Assembly (NCBI RefSeq): GCF_001747895.1
Contig: NZ_LNNB01000018.1
Location: 83,874 to 147,873, forward strand
Direction: 5' to 3'
From: Staphylococcus equorum
Lineage (GTDB): Bacteria; Bacillota; Bacilli; Staphylococcales; Staphylococcaceae
Length of the DNA stretch: 64,000 nt
The position numbers were made by a program, and so were the translations under genes. Under the pieces are notes generated by a model. The model worked only from the letters and a program-made list of their open reading frames with translations, made no database searches and was not told the DNA's origin. Below, one piece after another: positions 51,418 to 60,235 of this stretch (position 1 is its first letter; every line of letters starts with the position of its first letter).

Positions 51418-51490
51418 AACTTAGCCTCCATTTTTATATTTTCGTCTTGAACATGAGCTAGAAGTAATAACACATTTTCTTGGAGTAGGA

Positions 51491-52198
51491 CTAATTGTTA
51501 TATAAAAATGGGTTATAAAATTTTTTAGAGCTTTGTTCAGCATCTTTTTCACAATAATACCAATTTTTACAGTCATAATTGGAATCTTTCATTCGTTTTT
51601 TAGCATCTTCAAGCGTTTCTGGTGGGGCAGCTAATAAATTATCTCCCTTTTTCCAATTAGCAGGTGTGTTATCTCCTGTTTCATCAGAAATCTTAATCGC
51701 TCTAGTAACACGTAAGAGTTCATCGATATTACGACCGGTAGTCATTGGATAGTAAATCATAGCACGGACCACAGCATCGTCATCGATAATAAATACTGCT
51801 CTTGAGCTTTCGGTATTATGCGATTCAGGCGCCAACATACCATAGGTTTCTGATATTACCTTGTTGGAATCTGAAATAAGTGGGAACTCAATTTGCACAT
51901 CAAAAGACTCTTCGATACTGTTTAACCATGCCACATGTGAGGCAAGGCTATCTACACTTAAACCAACCAGTTTCACACCTAAATCTTGAAATTCCGAATA
52001 TTGATTTTGTAACGCTACAAACTCCGAAGTACAAACTGGCGTAAAATCAGCTGGATGAGCAAATAAAAGCACCCAGTCATTTTTATAATCATCTAAAGTT
52101 ATTTCCCCTTGTGTGGATTGACCTTTAAAAAATGGGGCTTTTTCTCCAATGCGTGGTAGACGTTGTGTTTCGGAATGTAAATCTGAATTAAGTGGCAT
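51491..52198 (-). CDS. Peroxiredoxin, Prx6/1-Cys type
   Basis: 235 aa. The peroxidatic Cys is in FAHPADFTPVCTSEF (~43-57); the Prx6-type C-terminal domain has YYPMTTGRNIDELLR and TPANWKKGD. The tail has extra Cys residues (YDCKNWYYCEKD), so a resolving role is possible. Removes peroxides. The frame opens at GTG 52207; the ATG at 52198 follows AGGTGAT and is preferred. It overlaps the end of the upstream 130-aa gene by 11 nt, indicating coupled translation. Confidence 0.9.
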   Translation of the reverse strand: MPLNSDLHSETQRLPRIGEKAPFFKGQSTQGEITLDDYKNDWVLLFAHPADFTPVCTSEFVALQNQYSEFQDLGVKLVGLSVDSLASHVAWLNSIEESFDVQIEFPLISDSNKVISETYGMLAPESHNTESSRAVFIIDDDAVVRAMIYYPMTTGRNIDELLRVTRAIKISDETGDNTPANWKKGDNLLAAPPETLEDAKKRMKDSNYDCKNWYYCEKDAEQSSKKFYNPFLYNN

Positions 52199-52580
52199 GT
52201 ACATCACCTACAGTAGAAGGATGGTTGAAAAATTTCACTTGCATTTTATTTATATTCAAATTAAATAATGGCGTAGTTTGATTACCAACAATTTTGAATT
52301 CTGTCTTAAGATAAGAATTATTTTGAGCAAAAGAATATTTCACTATATATTTGTCGCCATCTTTAAAATACTCGTATTTGTAAAAAGTAGTTACTAAACG
52401 TGTGAGTTTTTTTAAGTATTTATCTTTTATATAACGGTTTACACCAAGATGTCCTGTTTTTATATATAGTTTTTTTCTTAAAAGAGATAAATCTTTAGGG
52501 CATAATAAACTACAAAATAACTCTGGGTCTTTTTTAATAATACTTTTTATAAAATCTTCTATACATTGTTCTATTTTCAT
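52188..52580 (-). CDS. Unknown soluble protein, 130 aa, coupled to the peroxiredoxin
   Basis: Starts MKIEQCIEDFIKSIIKKDPE at the ATG 52580, where TTTAGGTGTG gives a ribosome site; the open frame upstream (to 52874) is AT-rich and unlikely to be coding. Helical N-terminal half, then beta-like segments (YKYEYFKDGDKYIVKYSFAQ), the general look of an NTF2-like or small ligand-binding fold, which is a guess. Two Cys in FCSLLC. Overlap with the peroxiredoxin start suggests a linked function. Confidence 0.6.
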   Translation of the reverse strand: MKIEQCIEDFIKSIIKKDPELFCSLLCPKDLSLLRKKLYIKTGHLGVNRYIKDKYLKKLTRLVTTFYKYEYFKDGDKYIVKYSFAQNNSYLKTEFKIVGNQTTPLFNLNINKMQVKFFNHPSTVGDVHAT

Positions 52581-52831
52581 AATTATCACACCTAAACTTT
52601 GAATTTTATATCTTAGCTTTGGAATTGAAAATTTAAAACTGTAATGGAAATTGTTAAAAAGGGCGTTTATACAAAATAATATATTGAGTCGTTTGTGTAT
52701 TAGACATGAATTTAAAAAGTTATATTGAAGGTTGAGAAAAATTACTGCTATGGTGTATATATTCCACAATTTTAATATATTAAACTTTTTACAATAAATA
52801 TGTATTATATTTATTGTTTTGTGTAACAAAT

Positions 52832-52867
52832 AAAAATATCTCCCCAATTCTATTTGAATTGAGGAGA
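52832..52867 (-). terminator. Hairpin between alcohol dehydrogenase and the 130-aa gene
   Basis: TCTCCTCAATTC / GAATTGGGGAGA stem (minus strand, one wobble) followed by TATTTTTATTTG; lies at the 3' side of the dehydrogenase gene (52897-54045). The remaining gap 52581-52830 is AT-rich and must contain the promoter of the 130-aa/peroxiredoxin pair. Confidence 0.75.
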
Positions 52868-52896
52868 CATTCATAGTCGTATTAATTTTTTTTTGT

Positions 52897-54045
52897 TTAA
52901 GGTTTTAAAATCACTTTAATATTATTATCTTTTTTCTGGTCGAATATTTCATAAGCTTCTGCCGCTTTATCTAATGGCATCGTATGTGTAAGAATGTCAG
53001 TTGGATCAAATGTACCTTCACGAATCATCTCATATAATTTCGGCATAAGATGAATCACAGGTGCTTGACCGGTCTTAACTTGGACATTACGGTTAAAAAT
53101 CAGATTTAGTGGGAAATCATCGGCTGGTGTTGCGTAGATACCTGTTAATTGAATTGTACCGAATTTACTTACAGCTTCTGCCGCAGTATCAATGGGACTG
53201 ATTGTGCCGCGTTGTGCAGAATCTGGACTCAAGTCACGTTCAGATGCTTTGACTTGGCCATCCATGCCTACGCAATCGATCACAATATCCGCACCACCAT
53301 GTGTAGTATCACGCAGTAACTTACCGATTTCTTTTTCTTTATCAAAATTATAGGTTTCGACTTGGTTATATTCCTTGGCATGTTGCAGTCTGTGCTCAAT
53401 ATTATCTACAGCGATGACAAGTTTTGCACCTTTAAGTTTTGCGAATTTTTGTGCCATAAGGCCAATTGGACCACAACCTAAGATGACAACTGTATCACCT
53501 GATTTAACGCCAGAATGCTCTACACTCCAATATGCAGTAGGTGCGACATCAGATAAAAATAAAACATCTTCATCTTTCATATCATTGTCTGGAACAATAA
53601 AAGAAGAAAAGTCTGCGTAAGGGACTCTTAAATACTCAGCTTGGCCGCCCCAATGGTTACCATGCATACTGCCGAAACCAAACAAACCACCATTATCCAT
53701 TTGCCAATTGGCTTGCTCTTGATTTGAATTATCACACTGCGATTCCATTTCGTGATTACAATAGTAACAATCACCACAGCCTATATTAAAAGGAATCACT
53801 ACACGATCACCTTTTTTGAGTTTTTTAACGTCTTTACCAACTTCTTCAACGATACCCATAGGTTCATGACCAATGACAAATCCTGGGTCCATCATTAAAT
53901 CACCTTGATGATATAAGTGTAAATCAGAACCACAGATGCCGGATGCCGTTATTTTAATAATAGCGTCTGTTGAATCTTCAATCTTTGGGTCGCTGACTTG
54001 CTTAACTTCCATTTGTTTTTGACCTTGAAAAGTAACAGCTTTCAT
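52897..54045 (-). CDS. Zinc-dependent alcohol dehydrogenase (formaldehyde-dehydrogenase-like)
   Basis: 382-aa medium-chain dehydrogenase. Catalytic zinc: Cys in SGICGSDLHLYH and His in VIGHEPMG; structural zinc Cys cluster in GCGDCYYCNHEMESQC. Rossmann motif GCGPIGLMAQKFA with Asp in IAVDNIEHR for NAD(H). The insertion near 120-140 resembles glutathione-independent formaldehyde dehydrogenases. The frame is open to 54093; the start MKAVTFQGQ at 54045 has GTGAGGCG before it. Substrate not certain. Confidence 0.9.
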   Translation of the reverse strand: MKAVTFQGQKQMEVKQVSDPKIEDSTDAIIKITASGICGSDLHLYHQGDLMMDPGFVIGHEPMGIVEEVGKDVKKLKKGDRVVIPFNIGCGDCYYCNHEMESQCDNSNQEQANWQMDNGGLFGFGSMHGNHWGGQAEYLRVPYADFSSFIVPDNDMKDEDVLFLSDVAPTAYWSVEHSGVKSGDTVVILGCGPIGLMAQKFAKLKGAKLVIAVDNIEHRLQHAKEYNQVETYNFDKEKEIGKLLRDTTHGGADIVIDCVGMDGQVKASERDLSPDSAQRGTISPIDTAAEAVSKFGTIQLTGIYATPADDFPLNLIFNRNVQVKTGQAPVIHLMPKLYEMIREGTFDPTDILTHTMPLDKAAEAYEIFDQKKDNNIKVILKP

Positions 54046-54279
54046 AAATAACGCCTCACAATTTTTATAGAATTTCTCGTGATCAAGTGGCATAAATATA
54101 ATCTGTTTCTTTCAATATATTCCCGTCGCCTATATGACTAAACTTTATGGACTTGTAAATTGAAATATAGTTCCATATAAAAAGCTTAATAGTACGTGTT
54201 TATGACCCAGTGATATCAATGTAAGTTTATAGACTCAAGAGCATAGAAAAATGAGCGTTACTAACATTGAAATGAAATA

Positions 54280-55968
54280 TTAGTGATTTGGTATTATTGG
54301 TACAAGTAGATGTGAATCATAGTCGCCACCTGTATAAATGTTGTGTGTACCTTGATTGACTGTTTCGGTATGTTCATAACGTGTTTTAAGGCCAGGTGTG
54401 CTATTCCCTTTAACGACTTCACTTGCTTTGATGACAACTTGAATACTTTCGCCTTTTTTGAACAATGTACCGGATGGCAATATTTCAATTTCTACTGGCA
54501 CAATTTCATCGCCATTAAGTTTACGTTCGCTTTCATGTGTATGCCAAGGTTGTAGTAGTGTAGATTTCGTATTATCTCGTTCACGATGAGAAACACGTAG
54601 CCAACCCGTTGCGACTTGACCATGTTCAATATGATTAAAGTCTGGGAAGTTAACTTCTTCGCCTTGACGATTCACTTTTTTAATCCCAGCAAATAGATCC
54701 ATATCATCTGCGTTATCTGCAGATACCCATAATTTTAATTTCATATTACCTGTAAGTTCAGTATCTTCTTCAAATATTTTGTTGAACCTTACTTCGTCGT
54801 TGTCTGCTACTTCACTATTATACGAAATTTTTGCAACGTCTTTAACTTTTGACGTATTTAATGTCATATTATGTCCATCTAAGTATAAAGGCGTTGCTAC
54901 TGTATTTGGAAGCGGATAGTTGGATGCTGATTTGGTTTGACCTTGATAAAATTTATCTCTGACTTCATAAGATACAGTTGGTGTATCTTGCCAATCATTT
55001 TTAATACCTTTTAAATAGTAATCAAAGAAGTCTTTTTGTTGTTCAAGTGATTCACGTGCATAATATGTTTCCCATTCTTTACGTCCGTGAATTTTAAGCC
55101 ATTTGTCTTTGGAACTTGCTTGTTTAAATCCTTCGAATGTACCTCTGTTATGCAATCCTTGTGTAGACCAACTTGCACAAACAAACATAGGTACTTGAAT
55201 CGCTGATAAATTGGCTTGCTTTCCTTTCCAATAATCATCAAATAATGGATGGTTTTGTTGTACAGCTTTTAAATCTTCAATATCTGTGTCTGGCCATCTT
55301 GCGATAATACCTTCATACCAAAATCTATAAAAACCAGTATCAGGCATACCACCATGGAACGCTATTTCACGATACATATCGTTTAAGCCCTCCCAAGGAA
55401 TCATCGCTTTTAAATGTGTTGGATTTAATGAAGCGACCCACCATTGTGTAACAGCTAAATAAGAAACACCATTTGTACCTACATTGCCATTACTCCATGA
55501 TTGTTTGCCAGCCCATTCGATTACTTCGGCATAGTCTTTTGCTTCTGCTAGACCCCAAGGATATAAAGCACCCTTAGATTTCGCACTGCCACGTAATGCA
55601 ACTTTCACCACGACGTAATCATTTGGTACCCAGAAACCAGGGTCAGGGGACTCTTCCGGCGTTATACTTGAAGTTGGAATGTGACCTAGTGTTGGCCATA
55701 ATGCGCCCATGTTCGTAATTTTAGGTTTGTTATCTTTACCGTATGTGTCTGCGGACATTACTACAGGAAATTGACCTGATTTATTAGGACGGATGACATT
55801 AACATATAGCTCTGCACCGTCTGACATTGGAACGATGATATCTTTTTCCATAATCATTTCTTGATTACCATATTGGATGCTATCGACTACGATATGGTTT
55901 GTACCTTCTGTAATATCTTCCATAGGTGTAGCTGTTAATTTTGGATTACCTAACATTTGTTTAGTCAT
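54280..55968 (-). CDS. CocE/NonD family hydrolase (X-Pro dipeptidyl-peptidase-like)
   Basis: 562 aa, alpha/beta-hydrolase of the S15/CocE group. Ser nucleophile in VGTNGVSYLAVTQW (~166-179), Arg-rich VVVKVALRGSAKSKG and a C-terminal jelly-roll (GQVATGWLRVSHRE…) characteristic of CocE. Cleaves acyl esters or amide bonds; no signal peptide, so intracellular. Divergent from a TetR regulator across 170 bp, the usual arrangement for specific control. Ribosome site AAGGATATG region. Confidence 0.88.
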   Translation of the reverse strand: MTKQMLGNPKLTATPMEDITEGTNHIVVDSIQYGNQEMIMEKDIIVPMSDGAELYVNVIRPNKSGQFPVVMSADTYGKDNKPKITNMGALWPTLGHIPTSSITPEESPDPGFWVPNDYVVVKVALRGSAKSKGALYPWGLAEAKDYAEVIEWAGKQSWSNGNVGTNGVSYLAVTQWWVASLNPTHLKAMIPWEGLNDMYREIAFHGGMPDTGFYRFWYEGIIARWPDTDIEDLKAVQQNHPLFDDYWKGKQANLSAIQVPMFVCASWSTQGLHNRGTFEGFKQASSKDKWLKIHGRKEWETYYARESLEQQKDFFDYYLKGIKNDWQDTPTVSYEVRDKFYQGQTKSASNYPLPNTVATPLYLDGHNMTLNTSKVKDVAKISYNSEVADNDEVRFNKIFEEDTELTGNMKLKLWVSADNADDMDLFAGIKKVNRQGEEVNFPDFNHIEHGQVATGWLRVSHRERDNTKSTLLQPWHTHESERKLNGDEIVPVEIEILPSGTLFKKGESIQVVIKASEVVKGNSTPGLKTRYEHTETVNQGTHNIYTGGDYDSHLLVPIIPNH

Positions 55969-56138
55969 AAATCATCATATCCTTTCTTGTATAAGGTAAT
56001 ACTTGTTTTTGAATACACGCTTACCCTAAACTTAAAATAATCGACAAACAACAAGCAGGGATGTGCTTTGTGTACGAAACTCAACAGTCTTTGTAGGATT
56101 GTCTATTAACGAGAAACAAATGGAGGTGTGATACGTAA

Positions 56139-56726
56139 ATGACTCAAGATCGTAGAGTAAGAAAATCACAGCAAGCGATAAAATCATCATTTTTACAATT
56201 ATTGAAAGAAGTACGTTTTGAAGCTATCACGGTGCAACAACTTGCAGATTTAGCAGATATTAACCGTGGCACATTTTATGCGTATTATGTAGATAAATAT
56301 GATTTATTAGAAAGTATGGAAAATGAAAAAATAGATGCCCTTCAAACATTTATTGAAAATCAACACAATAGTGATGGAGAAGAGGCACCATCAAACGTGG
56401 TGGAAAGTATTATGTCTTATCTAGTTGAGCACATAGATGACAATATAAATTTCTATCAAACGATGTTTGCGATTGGTAAAGCGTCTATGCTGCAAAAAAA
56501 ATTATATAGACTTATTTATAATCATTTAAGTGCATATAAAGGGGAAGACAACAAAATTGGTAATATGCCATTTGATTATTTTATGAGTTATGTGTCAGGC
56601 GCAGGAATTTCAATATTAAAACATTGGGTTGAAGATGAGCACAGAATTACAAAAGAAGAATTTGTTCAGCATTTCTATAATATTGTGACTGTAGGAACTA
56701 TTGGGATCGTAAAGCAGTCTATGTAA
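56139..56726 (+). CDS. TetR-family regulator
   Basis: 195 aa. N-terminal helix-turn-helix (residues ~9-50: QAIKSSFLQLLKEVRFEAIT, VQQLADLADINRGTFYAYYV), then a variable helical ligand domain with the C-terminal TetR_C_7-like pattern (SYLVEHIDDNINFYQTMF). Ribosome site GGAGGTG. Probably represses the divergent hydrolase gene and possibly itself; I could not define a clean palindromic operator in 55969-56138. Confidence 0.88.
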   Translation: MTQDRRVRKSQQAIKSSFLQLLKEVRFEAITVQQLADLADINRGTFYAYYVDKYDLLESMENEKIDALQTFIENQHNSDGEEAPSNVVESIMSYLVEHIDDNINFYQTMFAIGKASMLQKKLYRLIYNHLSAYKGEDNKIGNMPFDYFMSYVSGAGISILKHWVEDEHRITKEEFVQHFYNIVTVGTIGIVKQSM

Positions 56727-57010
56727 GGTGAACCGGCAGTGGTTAGTTGGAGCTATACGTGTGATTGAAGCGGGAAAAGATGGATATAAACGGCTATGCA
56801 TGGAATGAACATGAAAAGCGTTTGAAGTGAGAATATAAAGTTAATATCCCGTCTCAGGATAAAATGAAAATAATAGATGTTATTGATAAAAGAATAGAGT
56901 TCGAAAAAGTCGAATTAAGAGGTAAGTAATTTTGCTTCTCGTGTTTATACGCAAGCGATTGCTACAGGGCAGGGGCATGGGATTATGTATTCTGACTAAG
57001 CTATCAAAGT
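56727..57010 (+). pseudogene. Probable decayed coding region, family unknown
   Basis: After the TetR stop, pieces of sense-like sequence appear in different frames: AIRVIEAGKDGYKRL (about 56750-56795), MDINGYAWNEHEKRLK (about 56779-56830), then INIPSQDKMKIIDVID (about 56842-56890) and FASRVYTQAIATGQGHGIMY (about 56935-56995), separated by stops and frame changes. Codon use of the pieces looks coding. It is likely a remnant of one or two genes; I do not recognise the family. Confidence 0.35.
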
Positions 57011-57164
57011 TGTGAATTTAAAAATAATGATTTTATAGTAAACATTCTGATCATTTAATAAGTGCTAATATTACCTGCATATGTATCTTAAAAGTCATTG
57101 TATTTTAGAGATAGTTAAGTAAAAGGTTATTTACTTTTTATATATCATGTTTTTATGAAAAACA

Positions 57165-57200
57165 AAAACACATACAAAATATGTATGTGTTTTGATCGTG
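57165..57200 (-). terminator. Terminator of the flotillin cluster
   Basis: AAAACACATACA / TGTATGTGTTTT perfect stem; on the minus strand it is followed by TTTTTGTTTTTC. It lies 24 bp beyond the stop of the 71-aa gene. Confidence 0.82.
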
Positions 57201-57216
57201 TGTATTAAATGGTTTT

Positions 57217-57432
57217 CTATTTAACTAATTTTAAAGATACATTAATTAACAGCCATATGAATTGTACAATAAATGGTATTACTAATAATCCAATAAGTAG
57301 CCAGAAAAATGAGTACACTTCTTTGTTATTAGCGTCGGATAATCCGTTGGACCAAGAATATAGTGACAATCCCAATATCACTAGAAGCCAAAATAAAGTT
57401 GCTACCGACCACAATATCCAAGAAAGTTTCAT
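57217..57432 (-). CDS. Small membrane protein, 71 aa, downstream of flotillin
   Basis: Two hydrophobic segments (residues ~3-28 and ~42-66). Starts MKLSWILWSVATLFWLLVI and ends QFIWLLINVSLKLVK. Clear paralog of the 79-aa protein at 59073-59312 (shared MK-SWI-W at the start and PF-Q-IWL-IN near the end). Ribosome site TGGAGG. 31 nt after the flotillin gene, last gene of the unit. Function unknown; the pair flanking flotillin may be partners of it. Confidence 0.8.
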   Translation of the reverse strand: MKLSWILWSVATLFWLLVILGLSLYSWSNGLSDANNKEVYSFFWLLIGLLVIPFIVQFIWLLINVSLKLVK

Positions 57433-57463
57433 AATAATCCTCCATTTGCACTTATAAGTTCAA

Positions 57464-58963
57464 TTATTGTTTTTCGTTGCTACTTACATCTTGTGTTTGA
57501 TCGATATCATTTTTAAGCGCAGCTTCTTCATTTTCTAGATCATTATTCTTAGACATCTCATTTTGTTCAAAAGCATAAGTTTTCTTTTGATCTGAGACGT
57601 TCTCAAGCATCTTAGTTAAATTAAAACCAGTCATTTGGTTTAAACCTTCTTCAGCGTTAGCCATTTGAGCAATAATACCGTTTGATAAAGAATTAACACC
57701 ATCACCGTTTCCCCCATCAAGAATACGGATATTCTCAACGTTAGATAATGGTTCAGCAATTGCTCTAGCAAACTCAGGCATTGTTTTAATCATCAATTCA
57801 GCTAACATAACGTCTTTATTTTCCGCAAGCGCATTTGCTCTTTCTCTTAAGCCATCTGCTTTTGCTTTTTCTTGTTCTCTAATAACTTCAGCTTCAGCTT
57901 TACCTTCCTTGATACGTGATTCGTAAGATGCTTCGGATTGTTTAATCATAATTGCTGCATCTGTTTCGGATTGTTGGCGGCGTACGTCATCTTTTTGACG
58001 TTGAATATGAACGTCATTCTCACGCTCCATTTGGATTAAGTGTAATTCGTTTTCTTTCTCAGTACGTTCAACATGCAATTGTTTTTCTTTAATTTCTAAA
58101 GCTCTAGATTCTTTCTCTAATTGACCAGAAGCTTCGGCTTGCGCTTGAGCTTTATTTGTTTCACTCAAGATTGATTGTTCTTTTAAATCTTTCTCTCTAC
58201 GAGAATCAGCTACGTTCATTTGGCGAGAAATCTTTTCCTTCTCGGTTAATTCCGTATTTTCTGCTATTTTCATTTCAGTTTCTCGTGAAGCATCACTTTC
58301 AGCAATATCTGCCTTTTTCTTAATCTTAGCAATCTCAGGTTTACCTAAGTTTTCTAAGTAGCCTTCGTTGTCACTAATGTCAGATAGTCCTAATGAAGTA
58401 ATACTAAAGCCCATATTGTTGAGTTGCCCTTGAGCAACCTCGGTTACTTTATTATTGAATGCTTCTCTGTCTGAGTTGATTTCTTCAACTGTCATTTTAG
58501 ATAAGATAGCTCGTAAATTTGTATTCAAAACTTGCGATATTTCATCAGATACTTCATCTTTTGACTTGCCTAAGAATTGTTCAGCATATTTAACAATACC
58601 TTGTAATTGATCGGCAACTTTAACTGTAGCCACCGCCTCAGCTTCGATGCCAACACCAGCTTTAGTCCAAACAACAGGTGTTTTGATTTCTAACTGAAAT
58701 GATTTTAGTGAAACTCGCGTTGATGATTGGAACATTTTCATTCTATAACCACCACCACGTACTACTCTCATGTGACGTCCTTCATCATCTTGATAAACAT
58801 TGGACTCAGATTTTGGATCGCCGATGTTAGGTCCTGTAATGATTAAAGCTTCATTTGATGGAACTGTCTTAAATCTTGCTTTCATGTATAGGTACCAAAT
58901 TAGACCTCCAAATACTACAAGTCCAATTATGGTAGCAATTGTAATTAATATAAATATATTCAT
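57464..58963 (-). CDS. floT: Flotillin-like protein (FloT/YuaG type)
   Basis: 499 aa. N-terminal membrane hairpin (FILITIATIIGLVVFGGLIW), SPFH/band-7 domain (~25-200: VWTKAGVGIEAEAVATVKVA, FLGKSKDEVSDEISQVLNTN), then a long Glu/Ala-rich coiled coil with repeats (QLEKESRALEIKEKQ, KEGKAEAEVIREQEKAKADG) and a C-terminal acidic tail. Scaffold of membrane microdomains and membrane-fluidity responses in Bacillus. Not the FloA type: the coiled coil and length (~500) fit FloT/YuaG. No NfeD gene is adjacent; small membrane proteins replace it. Confidence 0.9.
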   Translation of the reverse strand: MNIFILITIATIIGLVVFGGLIWYLYMKARFKTVPSNEALIITGPNIGDPKSESNVYQDDEGRHMRVVRGGGYRMKMFQSSTRVSLKSFQLEIKTPVVWTKAGVGIEAEAVATVKVADQLQGIVKYAEQFLGKSKDEVSDEISQVLNTNLRAILSKMTVEEINSDREAFNNKVTEVAQGQLNNMGFSITSLGLSDISDNEGYLENLGKPEIAKIKKKADIAESDASRETEMKIAENTELTEKEKISRQMNVADSRREKDLKEQSILSETNKAQAQAEASGQLEKESRALEIKEKQLHVERTEKENELHLIQMERENDVHIQRQKDDVRRQQSETDAAIMIKQSEASYESRIKEGKAEAEVIREQEKAKADGLRERANALAENKDVMLAELMIKTMPEFARAIAEPLSNVENIRILDGGNGDGVNSLSNGIIAQMANAEEGLNQMTGFNLTKMLENVSDQKKTYAFEQNEMSKNNDLENEEAALKNDIDQTQDVSSNEKQ

Positions 58964-59072
58964 ATGGGTATTCTCCTAATTCTTTTTGAATTTAATAAAC
59001 GTTACACATCTTTTAACGAATTTCGATATGATCTATCTTGTTTTTATTGATTTTGGAGTGACTTCGTTATTG

Positions 59073-59312
59073 TTAATGAACTACATTTTTGTTTTTTGAA
59101 TAAATTAAATTTATGATTAACCATATGAGTTGCATTACGAAAGGTAGCAAGAAAAAAACAGCTAATATTGCTATGTTAATCCATTTAAGTTCAATTGTTT
59201 GAATAGCACCAGTAGCATCGACTTCTCTGAACCAAACCATAAATGATAGGATTAAAAACGCTGAAAATTCGAGTACGCTGACAATCCACCAAAAAATCCA
59301 TGAAAATTTCAT
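59073..59312 (-). CDS. Small membrane protein, 79 aa, upstream of flotillin
   Basis: Two hydrophobic segments (residues ~5-28, ~45-70); paralog of the 71-aa protein on the other side of floT. A Trp-rich start (MKFSWIFWWIV) and QLIWLIINLIYSK at the end are shared. Ribosome site GGATGATAAT. Separated from floT by 109 nt. Confidence 0.78.
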   Translation of the reverse strand: MKFSWIFWWIVSVLEFSAFLILSFMVWFREVDATGAIQTIELKWINIAILAVFFLLPFVMQLIWLIINLIYSKNKNVVH

Positions 59313-59422
59313 ATTATCATCCTTTTATTATTAAATATTTCATTACATAACTAAGAAGCAAGCGCATCAAAATACATAAGGTTAGAATTAAATCAAACGT
59401 ATAGTGAAAATTTAATAATTGG

Positions 59423-59683
59423 CTAGTTAGAATCAGTTTCTTTTTCAGTATTGAAAAACATATCGTAAATAAATGAAATAACGCCAAGTATAAAGCCAAG
59501 AACAATTAATCCATTTAAATTTTGACTATCGTATATATTAACCCAATCCAGATGACCTAACTTATTCCAATATTTATTAAGACTTAGATTAGGATTTATA
59601 TAATTTAATAAAGTCGCTAATATAAAAGTGAACATAACAATGAAAATGAAATCTTTTATTGCGTCTAAAAATCTATGCTTCAT
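59423..59683 (-). CDS. Small membrane protein, 86 aa
   Basis: One hydrophobic helix near 10-27, a polar linker with SLNKYWNKLGHLDWVNIYD, and a second helix GLIVLGFILGVISFIYDMFF. Ribosome site AACGAGG. Part of the minus-strand train 61088-57217. No family recognised. Confidence 0.65.
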   Translation of the reverse strand: MKHRFLDAIKDFIFIVMFTFILATLLNYINPNLSLNKYWNKLGHLDWVNIYDSQNLNGLIVLGFILGVISFIYDMFFNTEKETDSN

Positions 59684-59709
59684 ACTTCATACCTCGTTTT
59701 TATACATAT

Positions 59710-59958
59710 TTAGTATTTTTTATTCCATTTTTTTAGAACAGCTGACATCAAAGCACTTAGAAAAGTAATTAAAATTAATACACTCATGATAATTGAACTC
59801 GTACCACTGACAGTAAAGCCCATTTCGAAATTACCATTAGCGTCTGCATTTAAATAAAAATTCAAAATTACAATGATTATTGCTCCTATAAAAGCAATAA
59901 TGCCCAGTAAATCAAAAGCTAATTTAGTATAAGGATATTGAATGTTTTTAGTTAACAT
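59710..59958 (-). CDS. Small membrane protein, 82 aa
   Basis: Two to three hydrophobic segments (FDLLGIIAFIGAIIIVILNF; SIIMSVLILITFLSALMSAV) around a short hydrophilic loop, and a Lys-rich end. The frame opens at 59982, but AAGAAAGGAA before the ATG at 59958 (MLTKNIQYPYTK) marks the start. No family recognised. Confidence 0.68.
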   Translation of the reverse strand: MLTKNIQYPYTKLAFDLLGIIAFIGAIIIVILNFYLNADANGNFEMGFTVSGTSSIIMSVLILITFLSALMSAVLKKWNKKY

Positions 59959-59992
59959 ATATATGTATTCCTTTCTTCTCATAAAATATCGT

Positions 59993-60085
59993 TTATTTAT
60001 TGCTGTTTTTGTTTAAAAATACAACAAAATAACACATGCTTATAATCAGCCATGTGGCGATTATTGTGATACATAAAGTAATCAT
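59993..60085 (-). CDS. Very small membrane peptide, 30 aa (possible remnant)
   Basis: MITLCITIIATWLIISMCYF then VVFLNKNSNK: one hydrophobic helix and a basic end. AAAGGGGTAC precedes the ATG. It resembles the C-terminal half of the 61-aa protein at 42273-42458 (ISW-ISIYYCFVFLK), so it could be a truncated copy rather than an independent gene. Confidence 0.45.
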   Translation of the reverse strand: MITLCITIIATWLIISMCYFVVFLNKNSNK

Positions 60086-60130
60086 TTAAAGTACCCCTTT
60101 ATAAAACTACTTATTTTGATACTTTTCTAC

Positions 60131-60211
60131 TTAATTGAAAACAAAATCGACTATGTGATGGATGGCAAAACCTACAATGGCAGCTAGGATGATGAGAATA
60201 AATATACTCAT
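60131..60211 (-). CDS. Very small hydrophobic peptide, 26 aa (uncertain)
   Basis: MSIFILIILAAIVGFAIHHI and VDFVFN. A short open frame with membrane-helix composition inside the small-gene train, but no clear Shine-Dalgarno. Kept because of its composition and position; it may not be translated. Confidence 0.3.
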   Translation of the reverse strand: MSIFILIILAAIVGFAIHHIVDFVFN

Positions 60212-60235
60212 TTACAACATTTGAGAAACGAGGTT

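Noticed and set aside
52581..52874. N-terminal extension of the 130-aa protein to 228 aa
   Set aside because: The extra 98 residues are Ile/Asn/Tyr/Phe-rich, as in translated AT-rich intergenic DNA, and the ribosome site is at 52590, before the internal ATG.
55969..56138. TetR operator between the hydrolase and tetR genes
   Set aside because: Only imperfect dyads with many mismatches were found; no site could be supported.
59317..59505. 62-aa frame overlapping the 86-aa gene
   Set aside because: It overlaps a better-supported gene in another frame and has no ribosome site.
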